This document shows, one piece after another, positions 1 through 9,800 of a DNA stretch of 64,000 nt. How positions within the stretch are numbered: the stretch's first letter is position 1; every line of letters starts with the position of its first letter. The notes below the pieces were generated by a model. That model saw only the letters and a list, made by a program, of their open reading frames with translations. It had not been told where the DNA came from and did no database searches. Source of the stretch: Leishmania mexicana MHOM/GT/2001/U1103 (Eukaryota; Euglenozoa; Kinetoplastea; Trypanosomatida; Trypanosomatidae); assembly GCF_000234665.1 (NCBI RefSeq), contig NC_018306.1:234031-298030 (forward strand), in the 5' to 3' direction. The translations under genes were made by a program, and so were the position numbers.

Positions 1-3000
1 CCCAGCGTCCCGCCGAAAAGAAAAGCCCGCCCTTTTTTCGCACCGGTAGGCGAGCAGCGGTTGGTTATAATGAAATGCGTGTTGGTTGCTCTATTTATTT
101 TCTGCCGCGGGCGCGCGTGTGCCATGATGGGGGCGCAACGGCCGGCGAAATACGAAAAGGCTGGTTTGGGGCCGGCCCATCACCCCCCAGGGGGGAAGGC
201 AGGCCCCGCCCCCCACCAACCATTTTTCCCAAAGATTTTTTTCCCCCTTTGAGAAGAGGCTAGCAGGGGGGGGGCGGCTGTCAAGGGCGTTTTGGGAAAG
301 AGGCGAGCGGGGGGCTTTTGGCGTTCCCCCCACCCCCAAAAAGGGAACGCGCGCCGGCCCTTGGTTTTGCCACCCCCCACCCCCTTCTTTCCCAGGGCGT
401 TTTTTTGTTCGCTGTGGTTAGGCGAAAGCGTGTCTTCAGCCGGTGCGGTTTTTGAACTTGCGGCTCCCCGGGCTTTTTGCACGGACCCCCGGGGGCGAGG
501 CCGGGCCACGCAGGGCTTGGGGTTTAAACACCCCAGGGCCAGGGAAAAGCAAGGCCCCCCAAACGGCGAGGCGTTTTGGGGGGGGGGACCGGAGCCGCCG
601 GCGCCGGGCCTTTTCTGATCCCGGGGGCGTCCTTATGCTTTTGGGAACCTTTTCCGAAATACCGCCAACGCTTTTCGGGAGGTGGGGCTTGCGCGAAGGG
701 GCTTCCCACCCCACCAAAGAAACGCACGGCCCTAGGCTGGTCGCGAAAGGGGGGGGACAGGTTTTCGAGAGTTTTCGCAACGGCCCTGGCGCCAAGCCCG
801 CCCAATGCCGAAAGCCAAATGGCGGGGGGCTGGGAAAGACCCCACAGGGCCAGCGGCAAAGGTTTTGAAAACGGGATGTTTGAACGCCCCCCCCCCCGGG
901 CCCCTTCTTTTGGGCAAAAGGAAAAATATCTGCCGGCATGGGTAAAGCGCCCCGGCAATGAACCAACTACACGACGGGGGCCAACTTTTTTCCGCTCAGT
1001 ATGAAAAGGGCCTTGGTCTGGTATTTTCTTTTTCTTTGTTCCGAGGCCAGCGCCGCGATTAGGGCTTCTTCAGGGGCGCGGCCGTGTTTTTTCGGCACCA
1101 TACCCTTCAAACAAAAGGGGGCGGGGGACTTGAAAACCCGCCTCACTTCATCTTGCTGTGGGGTTTTCGGGTTGTGGAAAAGGGCGGGCCAGGGTCGCGG
1201 CGGTGGTGGTGGCGCAAGTCTGGGGAGGCGCCGGGCACGGCGTTTTGTGGCTTTTGGCCAGGGGGCGGCCCCGCCCCCCATACGCAAAGAAAGCGCGCGC
1301 CTTTTCCCCAGAGAACGCGCGCAAAAGTTTACCCCAATCTATGTAACCGAAATTGCGCGCCCGGGCAACCAGGAACGGATCCCAAACGGGGGCGGTTGGA
1401 TCTCTAATTGCCGGTGGGGTGGGGGGTTTCGAAAACCGCGCGGCCGAAAGACCTGGTTTTAAAAAGCGGGAAGGGGCCGCCCTTTTGGGGAGGTATCGCG
1501 GCGCCCGGGGTCTAAAAAAGGGGGCGGCAAACGGTGGCGGGCTGCCGCGTTTTTTCGAAGGCCGGGCGTGCTCTTTTTTTGTGGCCTTGGGAAAAGCTTT
1601 GCGTATTCTTGGTCCTGCGTTCCCTGCGCGGGTTTTTTTTTTGAAACTGTACCACGCCATCCCTTTTTGGTGTGGGGGGGGGTTATGATGATCTAGCGGC
1701 CCCTGTTTCGTTTTGAAAACCGTGGCCTTGCCAGAAAAATCCGTGTGGGGTTTGGAAATCCTAGGCGGCGGGGGCGGCGGCGGGGAAACCGCCTTCCCCC
1801 TGCGCGGGGGTTTCGAAGAGCCCCCCCCCCCGGAGAACGCCCAGGAATTTCTTTGGCCGGGCGTCGCCCGAAAACTTCGCGTGCGGTTGGTTGGGGCCTG
1901 GTGGGGCGGAAATCGAGGACGCCGGGGGGGGCCACGGCTTTTCCGCCTATACAAACGGGGCGGGCGCCAGAAGTCTGTGGACCCAGCCCGGTTACCCGGG
2001 AAGTTTATTTGCTTTGGGGTTCCAGCGCCGCGGCTTCGCAAAATACGCGGGGCTCTTTTGTTTCGGTTTCCCCGCTTTCCGCTTTTTTTTTGCGGGGCCC
2101 CCCAGGCCGCCGGGTGCCAATACCAAGGAGACTTGCGGCCCGCTGCGCCGCTGCGGTCCGGGGCGGCATTGCCGCTGTCAGGGGTGACGTGTGTTTTCGG
2201 TGTGCTGGGGGATGGGCGTTCGCCAAAGGGGTGTGTGGGCGCGCCTGGCTGCGGGGGTGCGCGCGGCCGCCGCTGCACCGGGAGAAGGGGCGCGGAAAAA
2301 AAACCGGGGCCGAGGGTGACCGCACAGGGGACCGGGGGAAGCATTCGGGGCAGGAAAAAAAGAACGCGCTTTTTTCCAGGGCTCGTTTTGGTGTGCGGTG
2401 GGCCGGGGGCCAAGGCGGGTTTCTTTTCGGCGGGCTCGGGCGGTTAACCCGGCTTAGCGGCGCCCCACGGGGGGCCCCGGCGCCGCAAAAAAGGCCCCCG
2501 CCGACCTCCAAAACGCCAGGAGGGGTTACCGCAGCACGCCGGCCACCTGGGGGCTATTGGCGACTTTGGCTCCGTGGTGTGCGCGGGGCTGCGTGATAAG
2601 TTTTGGCGGCGCCACTACGGTTTCGCAAGGTCCCGCCGGCAAGGCGGCCTCGCCACCCCGCCGCCAAAAATACAGGCGCGGGTCCGGGGATGCGTGGCGG
2701 GGTGGGGCGCCGCCCCCCCCCCGGCCGCTTTGTGCGCAAAAGGGACGTTTCCCAAGGTTCTTTGTTCCAAAGCTTTGCGGAAGGCTCTGCTTTTCGGGAT
2801 TATCCGCCGCCCCAGTCATTCCGCGCGCGGGGTGGTCAGGGGGTATTGGGGGTGGGCTTTTGAAGCAGATCATGCCCCCTCATGCGCCAAGCGCCGGGAA
2901 ACCCAGCGGGCCCCCCAAAAAGAAAAGGGGGGCGCGCAACGCAGCGGGCGAATCCCCGCCAGAAGGTTCTTTTGGCCAAAACGGCGGCGCGGCGGGCGTT

Positions 3001-4342
3001 GCGGCTTGGTTCCTTATTTTTGCTTACAGGTGGGGGGGGCAGACCCTGCCGGTGCCGCCGCCCCAGCGAAGGAGGGGCGGGGGCGTTTTTTGGCGCCGTC
3101 AAAAAAAAATTCCCCAGCGTCGCAAACGGAATGGGCGGGGCCGCCGGCGAAACCCGGCGGGTCGCGGGGCAAAAACGGTAGGGCCTGGCGGCGGGGGGAA
3201 AAACACATAACGGGGGAGAAAGGCGGCGCGGCAAAACTGGCGCTTTGCGCCCTTTGTGGTGGCCGGTGGGTCCCCAACGCGCGGCCACAGCGCGTGTTGC
3301 TGGTGGGTTGACTGCGGCCGCCCGAGGCGCCATACACATAGGAATGTCCGCCGGAACTTGGTCTGCGCAAAGGGCCCCGCTTGCGCAGAAAGCCAGGGTG
3401 TGTGTTTTTGCGGGGGTGGGGTTGGCGTGGCGCGAAAAAACCGTAAATGAGGGGCTTCCGAACGGGCGGGTTTTGGGGGGGGGGCTGGCCCCACCAGCCT
3501 GTCGCAGAAAGCCGTTGCGGTGGCTAGTGGCTTTTGTGCTGGTCATGGTAGTGGGTGGCATGGCTGGCCCACTCGGCTCCTGTGTTGGGGCCCCTCTTGC
3601 CTTTTCTAAAATAAACCCGCGCCAGTTCGGGAGACAAAGTTCGGCGGGGCCCCGGTCGCCAGGATGGCACCGCGCGTCGCCATTGGTGGCGTCGGTGGGG
3701 CTTTCCAAATGGCGCTCGGGGTCGGGATGTGGGGTGTGGTGGGGGGTTCTTGGCGCGCTCGCGGTGGTTCCCCCGGTGAGCCCGGGGGAGGAGGGGCCAC
3801 GGGTGGGCTAAACGCCGCGCACCCGTAGGCCATATATGGGCCTCATAAATGCGGATAGCGGCTTTCCGAAAACCGTTTCCACCGGGTCCTCGCCGCGTGG
3901 TAAGTGTTTCGGCCGGCGCCACACGGGACCCCGCCGTCCCCAAAGGGCCCTGGTAAGAGAACGCTCCGCGAAAGGGCGTTTCAGGAATTTCATCATCGCC
4001 GCGCGCGGCGGGACCCGGCGAAAAGTTTGCTGCCGGGCTATTCTTGGTGGCAGCCACTTTGTGAGCGGGCAACCTCTTTTGGGGCGGAGCAGGCGGGCGT
4101 CCCGGAAAGAGCCCCGGCAAGGGGTCCCGGCCCCGCGCGCGCCAACAACAAACGGACCCCCGAACCCGCAAATACGTCATTTACGGCGTTTTCATAGAAA
4201 CTAACGCGCGCCGATCGTTCCGGCATTAATAATACGAACTCCCCCCTTTGGGGGAAGAAAAGAAATCCCACCGATACGGCGGTCCCCTGAAATTAAAAGC
4301 GATGCGCCGCCATACCATCATAAATGTCATCGTCTTGGCTTC
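1..4342. other. Degenerate GC-rich, homopolymer-rich region without genes
   Basis: This stretch is dominated by runs of C and G and by scattered short T and A runs, unlike the rest of the window. Open frames exist on both strands but are low-complexity Pro/Gly/Arg peptides with no recognisable domain. Short pieces resemble the adjacent SL repeat: a GCGGTGGTGGTG stretch followed by GGCGCCGGGCACGG near 1200-1240, and AACTAACGC near 4199. I infer a poorly resolved or decayed part of the SL array, or assembly noise, rather than real unique sequence. Confidence 0.5.
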
Positions 4343-4479
4343 CGCCCCGCCATTGCGCGCGTGGTGGCCGCCGTGGCGGTGGTGGTGCGCCGGCGCCGGG
4401 CACGGGGTGTGCGCGCGCGGCCGCTCCCCGCACGACGCGGCGCTGCCCCGGGCCGTGGGGAACGCCGAGGGCGCCGGTG

Positions 4480-4550
4480 GCCGTGACGCGTGGTCCGGTG
4501 CGGTGCGGGCGGCGGCCCCCCCGGCGCCGTGCTGTGTGTGGGTTGCTTTT
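4480..4550 (+). promoter_or_regulatory. SL RNA upstream region, copy 1 (expected promoter)
   Basis: In trypanosomatids the RNA polymerase II promoter of each SL gene lies within about 70 bp upstream of the +1 A. Here the GC-rich spacer changes to a T-rich GGTTGCTTTT immediately before AACTAAC. The same sequence precedes all four copies, so the exact promoter boxes cannot be picked out by comparison within this window. Confidence 0.4.
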
Positions 4551-4647
4551 AACTAACGCTATATAAGTATCAGTTTCTGTACTTTATTGGTATGCGAAAC
4601 TTCCGGAACCCGTCTTCCGGCAAGATTTTGGAAGCGCGCAAGCGCTA
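4551..4647 (+). ncRNA. Spliced leader RNA, copy 1
   Basis: The 39-nt exon (4551-4589) begins AACTAACGCTATATAAGTAT and ends ACTTTATTG. It is followed by a GT splice donor at 4590. The intron part shows a 6-bp hairpin, CCGGAA (4603-4608) with TTCCGG (4615-4620). It also has an Sm-like GATTTTGG (4624-4631), and a 5-bp stem AGCGC/GCGCT closed by a GCAA tetraloop (4633-4646). Total length is about 97 nt, the usual Leishmania size. The RNA donates its capped exon to every mRNA by trans-splicing. Confidence 0.96.
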
Positions 4648-4654
4648 TTTTTTT
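4648..4654 (+). terminator. SL RNA T-run terminator, copy 1
   Basis: Seven T residues directly after the 3' stem of SL RNA copy 1, the standard termination signal of SL genes. Confidence 0.85.
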
Positions 4655-4880
4655 GTGTGTGCGGCAGCGCCCCGCCCCGCCATTGCGCGCGTGGTGGCCG
4701 CCGTGGCGGTGGTGGTGCGCCGGCGCCGGGCACGGGGTGTGCGCGCGCGGCCGCTCCCCGCACGACGCGGCGCTGCCCCGGGCCGTGGGGAACGCCGAGG
4801 GCGCCGGCGGCCGTGACGCGTGGTCCGGTGCGGTGCGGGCGGCGGCCCCCCCGGCGCCGTGCTGTGTGTGGGTTGCTTTT

Positions 4881-4977
4881 AACTAACGCTATATAAGTAT
4901 CAGTTTCTGTACTTTATTGGTATGCGAAACTTCCGGAACCCGTCTTCCGGCAAGATTTTGGAAGCGCGCAAGCGCTA
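4881..4977 (+). ncRNA. Spliced leader RNA, copy 2
   Basis: Identical to copy 1 in exon, splice donor, both hairpins and Sm-like site. The exon is 4881-4919. Confidence 0.96.
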
Positions 4978-4984
4978 TTTTTTT
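4978..4984 (+). terminator. SL RNA T-run terminator, copy 2
   Basis: Run of seven T after the SL RNA 3' stem. Confidence 0.85.
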
Positions 4985-5201
4985 GTGTGTGCGGCAGCGC
5001 CCCGCCCCGCCATTGCGCGCGTGGTGGCGGTGGTGGTGCGCCGGCGCCGGGCACGGGGTGTGCGCGCGCGGCCGCTCCCCGCACGACGCGGCGCTGCCCC
5101 GGGCCGTGGGGAACGCCGAGGGCGCCGGCGGCCGTGACGCGTGGTCCGGTGCGGTGCGGGCGGCGGCCCCCCCGGCGCCGTGCTGTGTGTGGGTTGCTTT
5201 T

Positions 5202-5298
5202 AACTAACGCTATATAAGTATCAGTTTCTGTACTTTATTGGTATGCGAAACTTCCGGAACCCGTCTTCCGGCAAGATTTTGGAAGCGCGCAAGCGCTA
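5202..5298 (+). ncRNA. Spliced leader RNA, copy 3
   Basis: Transcribed part identical to copy 1 (exon 5202-5240). Its upstream spacer lacks 9 bp in the GGTGG-rich segment, far enough upstream that the expected promoter region is intact. Confidence 0.96.
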
Positions 5299-5306
5299 TT
5301 TTTTTT
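5299..5306 (+). terminator. SL RNA T-run terminator, copy 3
   Basis: Run of eight T, one longer than in copies 1 and 2. Confidence 0.85.
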
Positions 5307-5532
5307 GTGTGTGCGGCAGCGCCCCGCCCCGCCATTGCGCGCGTGGTGGCCGCCGTGGCGGTGGTGGTGCGCCGGCGCCGGGCACGGGGTGTGCGCGCGC
5401 GGCCGCTCCCCGCACGACGCGGCGCTGCCCCGGGCCGTGGGGAACGCCGAGGGCGCCGGCGGCCGTGACGCGTGGTCCGGTGCGGTGCGGGCGGCGGCCC
5501 CCCCGGCGCCGTGCTGTGTGTGGGTTGCTTTT

Positions 5533-5629
5533 AACTAACGCTATATAAGTATCAGTTTCTGTACTTTATTGGTATGCGAAACTTCCGGAACCCGTCTTCC
5601 GGCAAGATTTTGGAAGCGCGCAAGCGCTA
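5533..5629 (+). ncRNA. Spliced leader RNA, copy 4 (last copy)
   Basis: Transcribed part identical to the others (exon 5533-5571). This copy borders the unique sequence: only about 87 bp of spacer follow its terminator before similarity ends at 5724. Confidence 0.96.
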
Positions 5630-5637
5630 TTTTTTTT
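5630..5637 (+). terminator. SL RNA T-run terminator, copy 4
   Basis: Run of eight T after the SL RNA 3' stem. Confidence 0.85.
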
Positions 5638-5724
5638 GTGTGTGCGGCAGCGCCCCGCCCCGCCATTGCGCGCGTGGTGGCCGCCGTGGCGGTGGTGGTG
5701 CGCCGGCGCCGGGCACGGGGTGTG

Positions 5725-6720
5725 GTGTAGCGAGGGGTGGCGAGTCGTGGGGCTGTGGGCCAGGATGGGTTTTACATTGTGCAGCGTTGTGTGGTGCTTT
5801 GGTGAGCGCTTTTCGCTATTTAGGGGAGTATGGGGGGGCGGGCTTGGGAGGGAATGAAAGTTTTTTTTTTGTGGGTGATTTGAGGAGATAATAGGGTTTG
5901 AGAGAATGAGGTGTATGGGAAGCAGTGGAAGTGTTTGCTTCAGTGAATTTGCGTTGATGTCGTTGCGACGGCGGCTGGTGTTTTCGGGGCGGGGAGAGAA
6001 TTTTCTGTTTTTGGTGTTTGTGAGGTTTTCTTCTGGCGGACAGCCTTTTTCAGATTCGACGGAGTGTGGAGTTGAGCAGGCTGAAGGGGCGCTGCTATTG
6101 CTGAAAGAATGGACTGTGATGCGGTGTTTTGATACCGGTAAAGATTCGCGAAGGTTTGATCCTTGCGGGGGGGGCGGGGCGAAGAGAGAGGAACTGGGGT
6201 TGTTTGACTTTTGAGTCTGGCAATATTGTGCATTGATGTTCTGTGTGCTGTGACGTTTTTTTGTTGCTTTTAACGAGGTTAGGTGTTGAGGCGGTCCAGA
6301 GGACGTTTGACTGTGAATATGGCGGGGCGGTTTCTGTTGCACAGCTGATTGTTGGGGTGATCGCGTGGTGTTCTTGTGGCTACTGCCAACTTCTTGTTAG
6401 TGTTTTAAAGAGGCGTGTGCTTGGTGTTGTGCAGTGTATTTTGTGACAAGGGAGCCGTCGCACGTTTGAGTGTGCTGTGTACTGTCTTTGGATGCGGAAA
6501 AATAGCGGGTGGGGGTTGTTGCGTTTCAAGGAATGTGCTAGTGGGTCCCAAAGCGCATTTTCCCATGGATCATGTCTTTTCCACGGCTGCCAAATAGGAC
6601 TAGCTGACGGCCGCAATGCTTATCGTACAAAGGGGGCGACAGCAGTGCGCTTACAATGGGAACGGGCAACTGCTGCGTGTCCTCGCTTTCTCGTCGGTCG
6701 AGAAGGCAATATTCATTCAA
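5725..6720 (+). promoter_or_regulatory. C-poor, G/T-rich region between SL array and first gene
   Basis: No gene seen. The + strand is strongly depleted in C; positions 5821-5940 contain only four C in 120 bases. It has G-runs and a ten-T run at 5861-5870. GT-rich sequence of this kind marks RNA polymerase II start regions of polycistronic units in trypanosomes. Because the first gene of the unit follows, I infer a possible transcription-start region. The long minus-strand frame here is a composition artefact. Confidence 0.4.
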
Positions 6721-6764
6721 GTTTCTCTCTCTGTTTCCTGCTTTCTCTGTGATCACGTGGGTAG
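6721..6764 (+). promoter_or_regulatory. Polypyrimidine tract and trans-splice acceptor for the ASH-domain gene
   Basis: A T/C-rich tract (6721-6750) is followed by the first AG at 6763-6764. No ATG lies between this AG and the chosen start at 6887, giving a 5' UTR of about 122 nt. Confidence 0.65.
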
Positions 6765-6886
6765 CTTCGTGGAGATAGTCGCTGCAGAACCGAAGGGGTA
6801 AGCGGACTTTGTATCCACATCGCAAGGAACGCTAGTGAAACAGAACATCAAGGTAAGGCCGGATCTCTACAAAAGACGCCACAGAA

Positions 6887-9800
6887 ATGCTCGACATCAG
6901 CTGTGAGAGCATTTTGTTTGACGACGTGGCCGTTAACGATATTCCGGCCTATCGTCCTGTTCAAGTGAGGAACACAAGTGGATCTCCACTGCTGGTGAAA
7001 CTCACCACCACCAGCCCAGTCGTTCAGATTCAGCTTTGCAATGAAAACTATGAAGCGATCAAGCGCGTAGGCTTTGCTGACACTCTCTCCGTCTACAGCG
7101 AAGCATTTGATCTCGTGGGCCTCATCTCATCTATTGAATTGGCGCCTTTCGAGGAAAAGGACCTTGTCGTGTGGTTTCGCGCTGATGCGGCCATGTTTTC
7201 ACACCTCGTGAAGGGTTCGCAGCCTGTTCCTTACACTGGATCCCTGCAGCTCACTGTGGCAAATCCAGCACCGGCGTCTCACCTCGGAAACGCACCGAAA
7301 GTAGACGGAGAAAAGAGGGTAGGAGCGCAGCAGCCGGCTGCCGCCTGCATCACGATACCGTTTCGAGCAAACGTGTATGTGTCCTGTTTGAAACTCTCAT
7401 CCACTGAACTGCATATCACCATGGCTCCGAACAAAACCCAGGTGACCGACTTTGTCGTCACTAACATGTCCTGCCAGCCGGTGTACTTTGCCATCCGCGA
7501 TCAAGCTATGCCGCTACGTGGTCTTGATGTTGCACTGTACGAGTCTGATAAATTCGAAGAACCAAAGTTAGGTCACCGACTTCTGCTGGACAGCTACGCA
7601 TACATGACTTTTTCGTTGATCCTGCGATCCTCCACGGCTAGCTCCACTGCGCAGCAGCAGTACCACACCGTCTTTCAGTGCGACAACCTGCGCGATAATC
7701 GCAATACGACACTCTTGTATGTGAGTGTCAACGTGGTGGCGGAATCGCAAGGTGACCTCGTCGCGTTTCACGACACATCTGTGAATTTCGGTGATGTGTA
7801 TCGCGGCACTAAAGCGATGGCGACCATTCGGGCTCAAAGCCTCGATGACCGCGAGGAGGCGGTACTGAGACTTGGCGACGTGGATCGGAGAAAATGCGAG
7901 GGAAAAGTGTCGCTGATGAAGGGTAACGCCGCCGTTGACGAGATGACAATCGGGTCGCAGAAAGGAAATCAGCTCAACACCGTCACATTAATGTACCAAC
8001 CTTTCTATGACGGCGACAGCAAGGACGAATCAAAGATAAAGTTCGATGTGGAGCTTTTGGTTGTTTCGGCTGATCGTGGTCACAGCCAGCGCGTGGTCAT
8101 CCGGTGCGCCGCCGTTCTGTACACGAGTAACATAGTAGTGTCGCAGCGGTCCGTCAACTTTGGCGACTGCCAAGTCGGGCAGAGCAAGCGCTTTACGCTG
8201 CAGATCGAAAACCGTTCGCCATTGCCAGGGCAAATCGTGGTACAGCTGCGCAGCAAAATCATTCGAATCGAAGGCGTCTCGACCCCGCAGAAGCTTGCTG
8301 GCCGTGAGCTGAAGGAGGAGTTCTCTGTAGCACCGTCTGCATCGCTCCCGATAACGTTGCGAATCACCCCGCAGCGTGTCAATCCAATGTACCGCAAGCA
8401 GCTGACAATCATCAACGCGTCTAATCCGGCGGAGGACCGGCAAGTGATCAACATAGAGGCGAATAATATGGCACCGCTTGACGCTAAGCTGCACGATGAG
8501 CTGTATTCGTGGAAATGCGACCTTGGCAATATCGACAGTACCAACAGTCGAAGAGGCCCGTCAACACTGTGGGCTATTTCAGGGGTACCACTGATTGTTC
8601 CGTACAGTGTGCAGTCAAAGGTGGATTACAAGGTGGTGCTGAATCTGTGCTCCTCGTGCCCTGAGATTGAGGTGTTTTACTCGTCCGATGCAGTGGTCTG
8701 TGATCAGCTGGGAACGATTGCGGCAGAGATGCGCTCATTTTGCGTTTACGGCGAGAGCGAGGATGCCAGTCACCTCACAAATGAGGCGGCAGAGCAGCTT
8801 TTCACCGCGCGCGAGGAGCTGCTGCGACTCTTGAACGAGACGTCGCACAGTATTACGAACCGCATCACGTTGGAGCCATTGGTGTCGATAAAGGCGTACG
8901 TGCTGATTATTCGCACAGCCTCTCCCACAGAGCCGCTGACGAAGGAGGACGGTATTTCGATAGCGGTGGACGGAATTGAGGCGCCGCGCTTTGTGCGACT
9001 GTCGTATCGACTTTGCGGCACGTCGTTTGAGTTGAATGGGCAAAAGACAAAGAATTTCGGCGAGGTGAACATTGGCGTGAAGAAGACGACAAAGCTGCCA
9101 ATAGTGAACCGTTGCAATTCGTTTTTGTACCTTCATCTGTCGAAATCGCGTTCCGTGACAGCCGAGCATATTCGCATGGAAAACAGCGACAAGCGGTCCA
9201 TCTTTCTCACGATTCGTCCCTACGCGTCGCGCGAGATTGAGCTAACTCTGTACCCTGGCATCAAGGGTGTATTTCAGGAAAAGATTCGCGTTTCGAACAT
9301 ACTGAATATCAAGAACACAATAACCATGACACTCAAGGCGACGGTGATCAAGGCAGATACGTTCGAAATCAGCCCAGATTCATGGACGTTCGAGATGCTG
9401 GTCCCTTCCTCGTCAAGCGTGCCAGCGCTCATGGCATCATCACCGCCGTTTCTGAAGGCAGAAGACGCCACTGCCGCCGGGAATGCTCGCGTGGGTGCAA
9501 AGTTCACCGTGTCAAACACGAGTAACGCGCGCCGGCAAATTGTTGTTCGTTTGGACCTGAATAGCACTGCCGCAGCAAACGGCGTGAGCGCAGCGAACCC
9601 CTACTTGTCATTTGCGGGTGTAAAGGTGGCGGTGCAGCTGGACATGATGCTGAGTGGGGCGACTTCTGTCTCGGCACGAAAGCTGGAGGAGCAAATCGAA
9701 AAGCTAGAGCAGAAGCTGAAGATTTACGTGCGGAAAAATAAGACTGAGAAGGCCGAAAGCGCAATGCGCAAGATTGAGGCATACAGACTGGCGTTGAAGG

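Larger units (their letters stand above)
4343..5724 (+). repeat. Spliced-leader (mini-exon) RNA gene tandem array
   Basis: Four head-to-tail units plus a partial fifth spacer. SL starts are at 4551, 4881, 5202 and 5533, giving periods of 330, 321 and 331 bp. The 321 bp period comes from a 9 bp loss in the spacer before the third copy (GTGGCCGCCGTGGCGG shortened to GTGGCGG near 5023-5030). The 331 bp period comes from one extra T in the third terminator. Copy 1 carries a T at 4478 where the other copies have C. No 5S rRNA gene is visible in the spacer. Similarity to the repeat stops at 5724. Confidence 0.95.

Noticed and set aside
1148..2413. 421-residue open frame on the minus strand in the degenerate region
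   Set aside because: Composition is Pro/Arg/Lys/Gly from homopolymer-rich DNA; no domain, no splice signal, opposite to the transcription unit.
5566..6342. 258-residue minus-strand frame between the SL array and the first gene
   Set aside because: It runs antisense through part of the SL repeat, and its Ser/Thr/Pro/His/Asn-rich composition is what a C-poor, G/T-rich strand gives in antisense.
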